Of a DNA stretch of 64,000 nt, positions 16,564-25,791 are shown piece after piece. A program made the position numbers and the translations under genes. Within the stretch, counting starts at the first letter, position 1. Each line of letters begins with the position of its first letter. The DNA lies in assembly GCF_012927085.1 (NCBI RefSeq), contig NZ_JABBFX010000001.1, forward strand, positions 2,976,001 through 3,040,000, in the 5' to 3' direction. This DNA comes from Ramlibacter agri (GTDB lineage Bacteria; Pseudomonadota; Gammaproteobacteria; Burkholderiales; Burkholderiaceae_C). The notes under the pieces were generated by a model. That model did not search any database, was not told the origin of the DNA, and saw only the letters and a list, made by a program, of their open reading frames with translations.

Positions 16564-17031
16564 ATGGGCAGCAGCGAGACCGACCGCATCGAACGCAGCA
16601 TCGTCATTGACGCCCCGCGCGCGCGGGTATGGCGCGCCCTGGCCGACGCGCCGGAATTCGGCACCTGGTTCGGCGCCAGGCTGCAGGGCCAGCGCTTCGC
16701 GCCGGGGCAGCGCGCCCGCGGCTCCATCACCTATCCCGGCTACGAGCACATCTTTTTCGACGTGGTGATCCAGCGCATGGAACCCGAGAAGCTGCTGTCC
16801 TGGCACTGGCATCCGTATGCGGTGGAGCCCGGCGTCGACTACGCCAGCGAAACCCCCACGCTGGTGACCTTCACGCTGGAAGACGCTCCCGGTGGCGGCA
16901 CCCTGCTGAAGGTGGTGGAGTCCGGCTTCGACCAGGTGCCGCCCGCGCGGCGCGCGCTGGCCTTCCGCATGAATTCGGGCGGCTGGGACGCGCAGGTGGA
17001 GAACATCCGGGGCCATGTCGCCAAAGGCTGA
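16564..17031 (+). CDS. SRPBCC / AHSA1-like domain protein
   Basis: This 155-residue protein of the START-like SRPBCC superfamily begins 'IERSIVIDAPRARVWRALADAPEFGTWFGA', the hallmark AHSA1 opening, and has the closing helix 'FRMNSGGWDAQVENIRGHV'. Such proteins bind small hydrophobic ligands; when paired with an ArsR regulator they are common but rarely characterised. It has a perfect AGGAGG 6 bases before the start. The coding end overlaps the following ArsR gene by 17 bases, so the two are coupled. Confidence 0.92.
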   Translation: MGSSETDRIERSIVIDAPRARVWRALADAPEFGTWFGARLQGQRFAPGQRARGSITYPGYEHIFFDVVIQRMEPEKLLSWHWHPYAVEPGVDYASETPTLVTFTLEDAPGGGTLLKVVESGFDQVPPARRALAFRMNSGGWDAQVENIRGHVAKG

Positions 17032-17350
17032 GGCGGCGCCGGCCGAACTGGCGCGGGTGTTCTTCGCGCTCGGCGACGAGACCCGGCTGCGGCTGGTGGC
17101 GCTGCTGTGCGCAGGCGGCATGTTTTCCATCAGCCAGCTCACCGCCAGCACGCACATCTCGCGGCAGGCCGTGACCAAGCATCTGCAGGTGCTGGCCGAC
17201 GCCGGCTTGGTGCAGGACCTGCGGATCGGGCGCGAGCGCCTGTGGCAGTTCGATCCGGCGCAGATGGAGCAGGCGCGGCGCTCGCTCGAGGCGATCGGGC
17301 GGCAGTGGGAAGACGCGCTGGGCCGCCTGAAATCGGCCCTGGAGGCTTAG
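17015..17350 (+). CDS. ArsR-family winged-helix regulator
   Basis: This 111-residue regulator has the ArsR core: 'VFFALGDETRLRLVALLCAGGMFSISQLTASTHISRQAVTKHLQVLADAGLV' then 'RIGRERLWQF'. No metal-binding ELCVCDL cysteine pair is present, so it is likely one of the non-metal ArsR proteins that accompany SRPBCC genes. It probably represses its own operon (see the dyad at 16517-16549). It starts inside the SRPBCC gene and its stop overlaps that of the convergent 17347-18123 gene by 4 bases. Confidence 0.92.
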   Translation: MSPKAEAAPAELARVFFALGDETRLRLVALLCAGGMFSISQLTASTHISRQAVTKHLQVLADAGLVQDLRIGRERLWQFDPAQMEQARRSLEAIGRQWEDALGRLKSALEA

Positions 17351-18123
17351 ATCGGCCGGCCCAGGGCCAGCCGGGTCAGCCGCCCCGCGCGGCCCCACAG
17401 GAAGCGCGTGAGGCACTGGAACACGATGAGCCCGTTCAAGGGGATCAGCGTGCACAGGCCGTGGCCCTGCGGATAGCCGGGGTTGTTGGCGATGTAGAAG
17501 CGGGTGTCGGCGCGCGTGCTGGCCTGCCAGCGGGCGCGCTCGCTGTCGGTTTCCAGCGTGATCCAGTCGACGCGGCGCAGCAGCGGGTTCTTCTCGTCGA
17601 CCCGCTCCAGGCCGAAGCCTTCGGCCAGTTCTTCCATCTGTCCCATCACCGAAGGCGGCACTTCCTCGAGGCTGGAATGCGGGAAGATCACCGGCGCGTA
17701 GCGGGCGAGGAAGGTGTAGCTGCTGGGGTGCGTCAGCGCCGCGAACATGCACACGCGCTGGAAGGGATGGCGCAGCCAGATGCGCAGCAGCCGCATCAGG
17801 CCATAGACCATGGTCAGGTCGCGGCCGCGCGCGCTGGGCAGCGTGCCCGCTTCCATGCGGATCACCGTCGAGGGCTCGCCCTTGAGCTTCAGGCGGAACT
17901 CGTGGATCGCCGTGTAGCCGACCAGCTGGTGGCTCATGTTGTGGCGCACGTAGATCCAGGTGTGCCAGCTGGGCCGCTCGACCACGTATTTGCGGAACCC
18001 CTCGTAGTCCAGCCCGGCGAAGATCTGGGCATGGACGGTATAAAGCTGCCGCGCCAGCGCTTCCCTCTCATCGGGAAGCATGGTGTGCAGGTCTATGCAA
18101 GTGACGCGTGACAGGCTTGACAT
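17347..18123 (-). CDS. Hypothetical protein, possible acyltransferase-like fold
   Basis: This 258-residue cytoplasmic protein is not one I can name. It starts 'MSSLSRVTCIDLHTMLPDEREALARQLYTVHAQIFAGLDYEGFRKYV', has a strand pattern 'HTWIYVRHN...LVGYTAIHEF' and then 'STVIRMEAGTLPSARGRDLTMVYGLMRLL', which recalls a GNAT-like acetyl-CoA fold (Leu/Val strand then R.R.L helix), and ends with a hydrophobic segment near 225-245. The GNAT suggestion is weak. The promoter region holds an inverted repeat (18159-18182). Confidence 0.75.
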   Translation of the reverse strand: MSSLSRVTCIDLHTMLPDEREALARQLYTVHAQIFAGLDYEGFRKYVVERPSWHTWIYVRHNMSHQLVGYTAIHEFRLKLKGEPSTVIRMEAGTLPSARGRDLTMVYGLMRLLRIWLRHPFQRVCMFAALTHPSSYTFLARYAPVIFPHSSLEEVPPSVMGQMEELAEGFGLERVDEKNPLLRRVDWITLETDSERARWQASTRADTRFYIANNPGYPQGHGLCTLIPLNGLIVFQCLTRFLWGRAGRLTRLALGRPI

Positions 18124-18158
18124 AGGGATTTACGGCCACTTTGTATCAAGTCGTTGCA

Positions 18159-18182
18159 ATCTGCAAGCCCCCACTTGCAAAT
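18159..18182. promoter_or_regulatory. Inverted repeat upstream of the 17347-18123 gene
   Basis: Arms ATCTGCAAG and CTTGCAAAT (8 of 9 pairs) are spaced by ccccca, next to a further TTGCAA. It is 36 bases before the leftward start at 18123 and 18 bases after the stop of the B3/B4 gene. With no U tract it is more like an operator than a terminator. Confidence 0.35.
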
Positions 18183-18199
18183 TTGCCACACTGTCCAGG

Positions 18200-18904
18200 T
18201 CAAGGCGACTGCCGGGCGATCTCGGGCCGACTGGCGGAGAGCAGGGCGGTCTCCACGGGCGCATTCCACACCTCGGCCAGGACTTCCGTCACGGCCGCCA
18301 GCAGTCCCGGCATCTCGTCGGCGGCGCCCGGATGCAGTGCCTCCGCCAAGATGATGACGTCCGCCGTTGCTTCCCGCACCGCTGACAGCCCGCTTTGCCT
18401 GTGGGTCCAGCGCCGGGCGTGGGCGTTGCCGGCGGCGTCGACGAAGCTCACTTCGCCGGGCTCGGGATGCTCCACCTCGCCGCCGAAGCTCAGGTAACTC
18501 TCGGTGCCTTCGGCGAAACGCACCTGCAGCGAATCCACGATCTGCGCCGTGTCCAGCACCGCCACCGGCGTCGCGAAAGCCATCGAGATCGCATTGCAGG
18601 CGTCGATGAGCGGGTGGATGCGCGGCATGGCACCTTCCTTGCGCAGGCGGCGCAGCAGGGACTCCGAGGCGCAGCGATATTGCGTCGGCTTGAGGCCCAT
18701 GCGCTGGAAGGCGCGGCGCCAGGCCTGGATCGAAGGCAGCTCCGACTCGCTGCCCGCTTCGGCCAGGCGCCGGCGCGCCAGGCCTTCGTAGTGGGCGATG
18801 GCCCGGGTGGCGTCCGCATCGGGCCGGATCCGGCCGGCGAACACGGCGCCGGCCGCCAGCTCGGGAAAGCCGGACCAGATGGCAGGGTGGTGGCTGAAAC
18901 GCAT
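18200..18904 (-). CDS. B3/B4 domain-containing protein
   Basis: This 234-residue stand-alone B3/B4 domain protein is related to the editing domain of phenylalanyl-tRNA synthetase beta subunits. Features are 'WRRAFQRMGLKPTQYRCASESLLRRL', 'PLIDACNAISMAFATPVAVLDTAQI' and 'SGLSAVREATADVIILAEAL'. Stand-alone forms are widespread; some may act on misacylated tRNA or amino acids, but this is not established. It lies downstream of a divergent-type AraC regulator (40 bases after that gene's stop, same strand), so the two may share a transcript. Confidence 0.88.
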   Translation of the reverse strand: MRFSHHPAIWSGFPELAAGAVFAGRIRPDADATRAIAHYEGLARRRLAEAGSESELPSIQAWRRAFQRMGLKPTQYRCASESLLRRLRKEGAMPRIHPLIDACNAISMAFATPVAVLDTAQIVDSLQVRFAEGTESYLSFGGEVEHPEPGEVSFVDAAGNAHARRWTHRQSGLSAVREATADVIILAEALHPGAADEMPGLLAAVTEVLAEVWNAPVETALLSASRPEIARQSP

Positions 18905-18944
18905 GGCCTCACTGTGGCCGCTGGACGCGCCGGCGTCTTGAACG

Positions 18945-19760
18945 TTATTGCAGGCGCGCGCGCTGCCAGGCGCCCGGCGTGAAGCCGAACTGGCGCGTGA
19001 AGCTGCGCGTCATGTGGCTCTGGTCCGCAAACCCGGACAGCGCCGCCGCTTCGGCCAGGCCCATTCCGCCGGCGATCAGGGCGCGCGCGTGCTCGGTCCG
19101 CTGCTGCACCAGCCAGGCGTGTGGCGTGAGGCCATGCAGCGCCGCGAAGCGCCGCAGCAGCTGGAAACGGCTCAGGCCCGCCAGGCCGGCCAGCTCCGCC
19201 AGCGTGGGCGGCTGCAGCAGGCCGGCGGCCAGGCGCTCGCGCACCCGCGCCATCGACACGGAAGGCACCGGCTCCAGGCTGGGGCGACTCACGTGCCGTG
19301 CCAGCAGCAGGCCGCATGCACTCGCCAGGGCCTCCTCGCAGGCGAGGGCGTCGGCGCTGCCTTGCTGCCAGCGGGCCATCGCGCCCAGCAAGCCCAGCGT
19401 CGCTTGCTGCAGTTCGGGATCGGCGAAGGCCGCGCGCGTGATGGCGACTTCGCCCGCGAAGGGCGCGAGGCCCGCGAAGAAGGCGGGCTCGATGTAGATG
19501 GTGCGCCAGCTGCGCAAGGGGCCGCCGAGGGGGCGGCCGTCGTGGACCTCGCCGGGATTGGTGGCGACGAGGTCGCCGGCAAAGGCGTCCACAGTGTGCC
19601 GCCCGCTGGCGGAACGCTGCGCTCCCGCGTCGACCACGCCAAGACCATAAGCGGAATGGGTGTGTCTTGCGTAATGTCGCGAGCTGGTAATGCGAGTGGC
19701 GTATACCTCGGTCCAGGGAGAACCGATCAGGGTGCAGCGATGGCAGGGTGCGCTGGCCAT
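18945..19760 (-). CDS. AraC-family transcriptional regulator
   Basis: This 271-residue regulator has an N-terminal cupin-like arm and ligand domain (about 20-150, 'HYARHTHSAYGLGVVDAG' and 'AGDLVATNPGEVHDG', the latter with the PGEvHdg motif) and a C-terminal double helix-turn-helix (about 170-270, 'TLAELAGLAGLSRFQLLRRFAALHGLTPHAWLVQQR' and 'AAALSGFADQSHMTRSFTRQFGFTPGAW'). This is the class often found beside LysE-type exporters, but here the downstream gene is the B3/B4 protein, a pairing that may mean the regulator controls it. Confidence 0.92.
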   Translation of the reverse strand: MASAPCHRCTLIGSPWTEVYATRITSSRHYARHTHSAYGLGVVDAGAQRSASGRHTVDAFAGDLVATNPGEVHDGRPLGGPLRSWRTIYIEPAFFAGLAPFAGEVAITRAAFADPELQQATLGLLGAMARWQQGSADALACEEALASACGLLLARHVSRPSLEPVPSVSMARVRERLAAGLLQPPTLAELAGLAGLSRFQLLRRFAALHGLTPHAWLVQQRTEHARALIAGGMGLAEAAALSGFADQSHMTRSFTRQFGFTPGAWQRARLQ

Positions 19761-19810
19761 GGGCCATGCTAAGGCGACGGTTCTGGAATTCGAACTAAAA
19801 GGAGTCGCGC

Positions 19811-20041
19811 ATGTGGTCGAATTACGGAGTGCACTGGCCCTGGACGCCAGGCCCGGGCACGCAGGCGATCGGCTGGATGCTGCTGGTCGTGGTCGGCTTC
19901 TGGCTGTTCCGCACCTTCGCTGGTTTGCGGGATGGGGACGCCGCGCCGGGCGACGAGCAGGAGGTCGAGCAGTTGCGCGAGCGCTACGTTCGCGGCGAAA
20001 TCACGCTCGACGAGTTCCAGGACAGCGTCCGCCACCTGTAA
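19811..20041 (+). CDS. Small SHOCT-domain membrane protein
   Basis: This 76-residue protein has one membrane helix (about 18-36, AIGWMLLVVVGFWLFRTF) and a C-terminal SHOCT motif, 'EQLRERYVRGEITLDEFQDSVRHL'. SHOCT motifs are short helical tails thought to mediate oligomerisation. Function unknown. The ribosome site AAAGGAG lies 8 bases before the start. It is divergent from the AraC gene, 50 bases apart. Confidence 0.85.
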   Translation: MWSNYGVHWPWTPGPGTQAIGWMLLVVVGFWLFRTFAGLRDGDAAPGDEQEVEQLRERYVRGEITLDEFQDSVRHL

Positions 20042-20143
20042 CACCTGCAAGCCCACCGTAAAGCTGTCGCGCTCACGCATCAGCTGCCCTGGCGGCCAGC
20101 ACTCGTGCTCTCTTAGCATCAGCCCATCTGCAAGGAGGACGGG

Positions 20144-20515
20144 ATGGGAAGGCGTGTCGGGAGCCTGGCTGCGCTGGCGGCGGTGGGATGGCTGGTGTGG
20201 TGCGGCGTGGCTGACGCAGGGCCGTCGTACAAGTGCGGCGCGCACACTTATTCCGACCGGCCGTGCACCGGCGGGCGCGAGGTCGGCGCCGCCAAGCCGC
20301 ACCGCCTGGACCACCACGCCACGCCGCCGCAGGACCGCGCCAAGCTCGCCCGCCGGGCCGAGCTGAAGCCGGAGGTGCGCGAGCGCTGCGAGGCGCTGGA
20401 CACGCAGCTGGTGGAGCAGCAGGCCGCGCTGGACAAGCTGCCGCAGCCGGTGCAGCCGTCCGACGAGCGCGAGCTGGTACAGAGCAAGCTGAAATACCAC
20501 CAGCTGCGCTGCTGA
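20144..20515 (+). CDS. DUF4124-like small exported protein
   Basis: This 123-residue protein has a signal peptide (about 1-26, ending ADAGPS) followed by 'YKCGAHTYSDRPCTGGREV', the DUF4124-type 'YkC....G...YSD.PC' opening with two cysteines that may pair. The rest is charged and helical ('AELKPEVRERCEALDTQLVEQQAALDKL', coiled-coil-like) and ends in Cys. It is probably periplasmic; function unknown. AAGGAG precedes the start. Confidence 0.82.
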   Translation: MGRRVGSLAALAAVGWLVWCGVADAGPSYKCGAHTYSDRPCTGGREVGAAKPHRLDHHATPPQDRAKLARRAELKPEVRERCEALDTQLVEQQAALDKLPQPVQPSDERELVQSKLKYHQLRC

Positions 20516-20601
20516 CCCCGAGGGGCAAGCGGCCTGCCCGGGGGAGGCTTTTTCGAGGGGTGCTAAGCTCTTTCCCCTTCGAACACACTCCCAGGACAAC
20601 C

Positions 20602-21753
20602 ATGCCCGGACTGCTGCCCCAAGTCGACCCCGACGGCCTGCTCGAATTCTCCGTGGTGTACACGGACCGCGCGCTGAACCACATGTCGCGCAGCTTCCAG
20701 GGCGTGATGAAGGACATCTCCGCGATCCTGAAGGAGGTCTACCACGCCCATTCCACCGTGCTGGTGCCGGGCAGCGGCACCTTCGGCATGGAGTCCGTGG
20801 CGCGCCAGTTCGCCACCGGCAAGGACGTGCTCGTCATCCGCAACGGCTGGTTCTCCTTCCGCTGGACGCAGATCTTCGAGATGGGGAACATCCCCGCTTC
20901 GTCCACCGTGCTGAAGGCGCGCAAGACCGGCAGCGGCCCGAAGGCGCCGTGGGCGCCGGCGCCCATCGCCGAAGTGACGGCCGCCATCCGCGAGAAGAAG
21001 CCCGCCGTGGTGTTCGCCCCGCACGTGGAAACCGCCTCCGGGATGATGCTGCCCGACGACTACATGCGCGCAGTGGCCGACGCCGTGCACGCCGTGGGCG
21101 GCCTGTTCGTGCTGGATTGCATCGCCTCCGGCGCGATGTGGGTCGACATGCAGGCCTGCGGCATCGACGTGCTGATCTCCGCGCCGCAAAAGGGCTGGAG
21201 CAGCTCGCCCTGCTGCGCGATGGTGATGCTGAGCGAGCGCGCCCGCAAGGCCATCGACGGCACCGCCAGCACCAGCTTCGCGATGGACCTGAAGAAGTGG
21301 CTGCAGATCATGGAAGCCTACGAAGGCGGCGGCCACATGTACCACGCCACCATGCCCACCGACGCCCTGACGCGCCTGCGCACCACGATGCTGGAGACGC
21401 GCGCCTACGGCTTCGCCAAGGTGCGCGCGGAGCAGGAAGAACTGGGACGCAAGGTGCGCGCGCTGTTCGAAGGCCGCGGCATGCCCAGCGTGGCGGCCGA
21501 CGGCTTCAAGGCGCCGGGCGTGGTGGTGAGCTACACCACGGACCCCGAAATCCAGAGCGGCAAGAAATTCCTGGGCGAAGGCCTGCAGACCGCGGCCGGC
21601 GTGCCGCTGCAGTGCGACGAGGGCAGCGACTTCAGCACCTTCCGCATCGGCCTGTTCGGGCTGGAGAAGTGGCACAACGTCGACCGCACCGTCACCCAGT
21701 TGAAGGACGCGCTGGACCGGCTGGGCGTCGTCGCCCCGGCGAAGGCGGCCTAG
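20602..21753 (+). CDS. Class V PLP-dependent aminotransferase
   Basis: This 383-residue enzyme of fold-type I, class V, belongs to the alanine-glyoxylate/serine-pyruvate aminotransferase branch. Visible are the cofactor phosphate loop 'PGSGTFGMESVARQF', 'VVFAPHVETASGMMLP' and the Schiff-base Lys197 in 'LISAPQKGWSSSPCCAMVML'. Amino donor and acceptor cannot be assigned from sequence alone. The start at 20602 (MPGLLPQVDP) is chosen over the long open frame that runs back into the previous gene. It ends 2 bases before the convergent gene at 21756. Confidence 0.9.
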   Translation: MPGLLPQVDPDGLLEFSVVYTDRALNHMSRSFQGVMKDISAILKEVYHAHSTVLVPGSGTFGMESVARQFATGKDVLVIRNGWFSFRWTQIFEMGNIPASSTVLKARKTGSGPKAPWAPAPIAEVTAAIREKKPAVVFAPHVETASGMMLPDDYMRAVADAVHAVGGLFVLDCIASGAMWVDMQACGIDVLISAPQKGWSSSPCCAMVMLSERARKAIDGTASTSFAMDLKKWLQIMEAYEGGGHMYHATMPTDALTRLRTTMLETRAYGFAKVRAEQEELGRKVRALFEGRGMPSVAADGFKAPGVVVSYTTDPEIQSGKKFLGEGLQTAAGVPLQCDEGSDFSTFRIGLFGLEKWHNVDRTVTQLKDALDRLGVVAPAKAA

Positions 21754-21755
21754 CC

Positions 21756-22064
21756 TTAGGTGCGCAGCTTGCGACCGACGTGGCCTTCGACCGCGTCGAT
21801 CTTGCTGGCCAGGCGCGACTCGCTGCCCTTGCGGTAGTCCATCTTCAGGTTCAGGCTGATGCGGCTGGTGTCCGCCTGCAGGGCGCGGAAGCAGTCCGTG
21901 ACCACGCCCATCACCTGCTCCCAGTCGCCTTCGAGGATGGTGCCCATCGCCGTGAGCTGGTAGGGCACGCCGCTGCGGTCGATGATGTCGAGGATGCGCG
22001 CGACCTGCCGGCTCATGCTTTCGCCTTCGCCGACGGGTGCCATCGAAAATTCGAGCAGGACCAT
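21756..22064 (-). CDS. MTH1187-family (DUF77) thiamine-binding-type protein
   Basis: This 102-residue ferredoxin-like protein has '[55 protein letters not shown]', the diagnostic DUF77 pattern, and closes with '[25 protein letters not shown]'. The family forms oligomers and some members bind thiamine or related molecules; its job in this organism is unknown. The start at 22064 is the family start; the longer frame upstream adds an unrelated basic tail. Confidence 0.92.
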   Translation of the reverse strand: MVLLEFSMAPVGEGESMSRQVARILDIIDRSGVPYQLTAMGTILEGDWEQVMGVVTDCFRALQADTSRISLNLKMDYRKGSESRLASKIDAVEGHVGRKLRT

Positions 22065-22291
22065 GGCGCGACTGTGCCAGAGCCAGGCGGCGGCGGACAA
22101 GGGGCCACCGCTGTCGTGAATTCCTGACGATTCCCTCCTCCTTTGGGCGCGAGGCGCGCGCCACCTGCCCACACCCCCTGGACATTTCAGGAAGTGAAGC
22201 TCCAGAATCTTTGCAACAAATCGTTGCATCAAAGAGGGCGGCGCCCACGAGACCGCCCCGGAGGGGTTCCGATGATTCGCGAGGTCCGGGC

Positions 22292-23833
22292 ATGAACGCC
22301 CAGGGAATGGCCATGCCCTTGCCGGCGAGCGTGCCGGCCGCCCAGGTGCGACAACGCACTGACCTGAGCACGCGCGTGGGCGCTGCGTTCGCGGTGGTGC
22401 TGCTGCTGCAGGCGGCGCTCACCGCGCTGGCCGTGGGCCAGTTGCAGGGCGCCGCGGCCACCTGGGCCCTGGTGCTGGGCGTGGCGGGGCTGCTGGCCGT
22501 GCTGGCCACAGCGGCCTGGCTGCTGCGCCGCCTGGTCGGCCCGATGCGTCCCGCGACCGCCGCCATGCAGAGCCTGGCGGGCGGCGACCTCGCTGTCCCC
22601 ATCGACCTGGCCGCCAGCGGCGAGTTGCTCCCGCTGATGGAGGCGCTGCAGGACGTGCGCGAAAAGCTGTTCAACGTCGTCGGCGAAGTGCGCACGGGGA
22701 CCGGCAACGTGGCCCTCAACGCGGCGCAGATCAGTCGCGACAACCAGGCGCTGGCGCAGCGCACCGAGACCCAGGCCGACTCGCTGCAGGAAACCGCCGC
22801 TTCGATCGAGGAGCTGACGGCCGCCGTGCGCCAGAACGCCGGCACCACGCAGCAAGCGCATGCGCTGGTGCGCACGGCCACCGAGCGGGCGGAGCAGGGC
22901 GGCGCCGTGATGCGGCAGGTGGTGCAGACGATGGAATCGATCCGCGCCAGCTCGGGCAGCATCCGCGACATCATCGGCGTGATCGACGGCATCGCCTTCC
23001 AGACCAACATCCTCGCGCTCAATGCGGCCGTCGAGGCCGCGCGGGCCGGCGAGCAGGGCCGCGGTTTCGCGGTGGTGGCCGCGGAGGTGCGCATGCTGGC
23101 GCAGCGCAGCGCCGAGGCGGCGCGCGACATCAAGGCGCTGATCGTCGGTTCGGTGCAGACGGTGGATGCCGGCGGCAGCAGCGTCGAGGAGGCCGGCCGC
23201 GCGATGGCGGAAATCGTCGCCGCGGTGCGGCAGGCGGCGGACCTGATCCGCCAGATCGACGTGGCGAGCCAGGAGCAGAGCAGCGGCATCGAGAACGTCA
23301 ACACCGCGGTGGCGCGCATCGACAGCACCACCCAGGACAACGCCGCCTTCGTCAAGGGCGCGGCCCGCACCGCCGCCGCCTTGCAGGAGCGCGCGGTGAC
23401 CTTGCTGAAGGCGGTGGACGGCTTCCAGCTGGGCGACCGCGAGCATGGCAGCCTGGAGGAAGCGGTGGCCATGGTGCAGGCCGGTTGCGATTTCCAGCGC
23501 GCGCACGGCCGGCAGGCGCTGCTGGACGACGTGAACCGGCTGGACGCGGGCCGCTTCATCCATCGCGACCTGTACCTGATCGCGCTGGATTTGAGGACGT
23601 CGCTGTTCGTCGCCCACGGCAACAACCCGGCGCGCCTGGGCAAGGGCCCGGAAGTGAAGGACGTGGACGGCAAGGCCTTCGGCCTGGAGATGGTGCGCGT
23701 GGCGCGCGACCGCGGCGAAGGCTGGGTGGACTACAAGTGGGTGCACCCGGTGACGGGCGAGGTGTTCATGAAGACGGCGTACGTCCGGCGGGAAGGGGAC
23801 CTGGCGGTGGGGTGCACGGCGTACAAGCACTGA
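22292..23833 (+). CDS. Methyl-accepting chemotaxis protein with C-terminal Cache domain
   Basis: This 513-residue protein has two closely spaced membrane helices (about 29-50 and 57-78) with almost no periplasmic loop, a short HAMP-like linker (about 80-130), and a complete MCP signalling hairpin with tip sequence '[23 protein letters not shown]' (about 232-254). Methylation helices flank it. After the coiled coil, residues about 388-513 form a single-Cache-type domain ('[19 protein letters not shown]', '[22 protein letters not shown]'), which must be cytoplasmic. It probably monitors an internal or membrane-permeant signal. No che genes are nearby. Confidence 0.9.
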   Translation: MNAQGMAMPLPASVPAAQVRQRTDLSTRVGAAFAVVLLLQAALTALAVGQLQGAAATWALVLGVAGLLAVLATAAWLLRRLVGPMRPATAAMQSLAGGDLAVPIDLAASGELLPLMEALQDVREKLFNVVGEVRTGTGNVALNAAQISRDNQALAQRTETQADSLQETAASIEELTAAVRQNAGTTQQAHALVRTATERAEQGGAVMRQVVQTMESIRASSGSIRDIIGVIDGIAFQTNILALNAAVEAARAGEQGRGFAVVAAEVRMLAQRSAEAARDIKALIVGSVQTVDAGGSSVEEAGRAMAEIVAAVRQAADLIRQIDVASQEQSSGIENVNTAVARIDSTTQDNAAFVKGAARTAAALQERAVTLLKAVDGFQLGDREHGSLEEAVAMVQAGCDFQRAHGRQALLDDVNRLDAGRFIHRDLYLIALDLRTSLFVAHGNNPARLGKGPEVKDVDGKAFGLEMVRVARDRGEGWVDYKWVHPVTGEVFMKTAYVRREGDLAVGCTAYKH

Positions 23834-23915
23834 CGTCACCGCCGGCAACGAACCATTGCTGGCGGCGGCGCAATCGTCCTTGAGACAATGGCGGGTGTTC
23901 CCAGGCTCACCGTCC

Positions 23916-25730
23916 ATGTCCGAATCCACCGCCGACCTCTCCTCCGTCCGCACGCTCGCCGAACTCCTGGCCTGGCGCATCGCGCGCACGCCGCAGGGCG
24001 AGGCCTACCGCCAGTGGGACCCGGCGACCAGCCACTGGGTCGGCATCAGCTGGCAAGCCTTCGGCGAACGGGTGGAACAGTTCCGCCGCGCGCTGTCGGC
24101 GCTGGGCGTGGCGCGCGGCGCGCGCGTCGCGATCCTGCTGCCCAATGGCCTGGACGCGGTGAGCGTCGACCAGGCGGCGCTGGCTCAGGGTTGCGTGCCG
24201 GTGCCGATGCACGCCATCGACAACCCGGCCAGCATCGCCTACATCCTGGCCGACAGCGAGGCCGAACTGCTGGTGGCGGACACGAAGGAGCAGTGGCAGG
24301 CCATCGCGGCGACAGGCGCGGTTCCCGCGACCTTGCGCAACGTCGTCCTGCGCGAATGCGACAAGTCGCCCGAAGGCACGGGACCTGCCGTCCTGTCGCT
24401 GGATGTCTGGCTGGCCCGCCGCAACGGCGCGGCGGCCGAAGCCGTGGCAGGGCCGGCGGAGGAAGACCTCGCCACTCTCGTCTACACCTCCGGCACCACC
24501 GGCAAGCCCAAGGGCGTGATGCTGACGCATCGCAACGTGCTGTCCAACGTGAAGGGCGCCGTGGAGCGGCTGCACCCGGGCAGCGACGACGTGTTCCTGT
24601 CCTTCCTGCCGCTGTCGCACACCTTCGAGCGCACGGGCGGCTACTACCTGCCCATCGCGGCGGGCGCTTGCGTGGCCTTCGCGCGTTCGGTGTCGCAACT
24701 GCCGCAGGACATGAAGACGGTGCGGCCGACCATCCTGGTCTCGGTGCCGCGCATCTACGAGCGCGTCTACGCGAAGGTGCAGGAGACGCTGGCCACGTCG
24801 CCGCTGAAGCTGCGCCTGTTCGAACTGGCGCAGGCCGTGGGCTGGCGCCGCTTCTGCCGCGAACAGGGGCTGCCGGTGGAAGCGGGCGGCTCGGCGACCG
24901 GCGATGCACTGTTGTGGCCGCTGCTGTCGGCGCTGGTTGCCAAGCCCTTGCTGGCGCAGTTCGGCGGCCGCATCCGCGTCGCGGTGAGCGGCGGCGCCGC
25001 GCTGTCGGGGCCGATCGCGCGCTGCTTCCTCGGCCTGGGCCTGCCCATCGTGCAGGGCTACGGCATGACCGAGAGCGCGCCCGTGGTTGCCGCCAACACG
25101 CCGCAGGACAACGACCCCGCCACCGTGGGTCGCGCGCTGCCCGGCGTGGAGGTGCGCATCGGCGAGAACAAGGAACTGCTGGTGCGCGGCCCGAACGTGA
25201 TGCGCGGCTACTGGAAGCGACCGGAAGACACGGCGAAGGCCATCGACGCCGACGGCTGGCTGCACACCGGCGACCAGGCCGCCATCGAGCAGGGACGCAT
25301 CCGCATCCTGGGCCGGGTGAAGGAAATCATCGTCACGAGCACCGGCGAGAAGATCGCGCCGGTGGACCTGGAGATGGCCATCGTCGCCGACCCGCTGTTC
25401 GAGCAGTCGTACTGCTTCGGCGACAACCGGCCGTTCATTGCCTGCATCGTGGTGCTGGGGCGCGAGCCGTGGACTCGCCTCGCCGGCGAACTGGGTCTGG
25501 ATCCCGCGTCTGCGGCTTCGCTGCTTGCCCCCGCGGCGGTCCAGGCCGTGCTGGCGCGCATCCGCGAGCTGACCAAGAGCTTCCCGTACTACGCGCAGCC
25601 GCGCTCGGTGGCCCTGACGACGGAACCGTGGACCGTGGAGAACGGACTGATCACGCCGACCTTGAAGTTGAAGCGGAACAACCTGATCGCGCATTTCGGG
25701 CCGGAGATCGCGCGGCTGTACCACCGCTAA
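23916..25730 (+). CDS. AMP-dependent acyl-CoA synthetase (long-chain fatty acid-CoA ligase type)
   Basis: This 604-residue adenylate-forming enzyme shows the P-loop 'YTSGTTGKPKGVMLTH' (about 190-205), 'GYGMTESAPVVAANTP', 'DGWLHTGDQAAI' and 'GRVKEIIVTSTGEKIAP' with the family's motifs in order. The length and the 'YAKVQETLA' gate-region pattern point to the FadD15/long-chain branch. It activates a fatty acid to acyl-AMP then acyl-CoA, on the cytoplasmic side. The start at 23916 is preferred to in-frame starts that overlap the MCP region. Chain-length preference cannot be told. Confidence 0.92.
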   Translation: MSESTADLSSVRTLAELLAWRIARTPQGEAYRQWDPATSHWVGISWQAFGERVEQFRRALSALGVARGARVAILLPNGLDAVSVDQAALAQGCVPVPMHAIDNPASIAYILADSEAELLVADTKEQWQAIAATGAVPATLRNVVLRECDKSPEGTGPAVLSLDVWLARRNGAAAEAVAGPAEEDLATLVYTSGTTGKPKGVMLTHRNVLSNVKGAVERLHPGSDDVFLSFLPLSHTFERTGGYYLPIAAGACVAFARSVSQLPQDMKTVRPTILVSVPRIYERVYAKVQETLATSPLKLRLFELAQAVGWRRFCREQGLPVEAGGSATGDALLWPLLSALVAKPLLAQFGGRIRVAVSGGAALSGPIARCFLGLGLPIVQGYGMTESAPVVAANTPQDNDPATVGRALPGVEVRIGENKELLVRGPNVMRGYWKRPEDTAKAIDADGWLHTGDQAAIEQGRIRILGRVKEIIVTSTGEKIAPVDLEMAIVADPLFEQSYCFGDNRPFIACIVVLGREPWTRLAGELGLDPASAASLLAPAAVQAVLARIRELTKSFPYYAQPRSVALTTEPWTVENGLITPTLKLKRNNLIAHFGPEIARLYHR

Positions 25731-25791
25731 TCCCGCCCTTGACATGCCGGGCTGACCCGGCAGCCATGCCACTTGCGGTACAACCTCAGGC

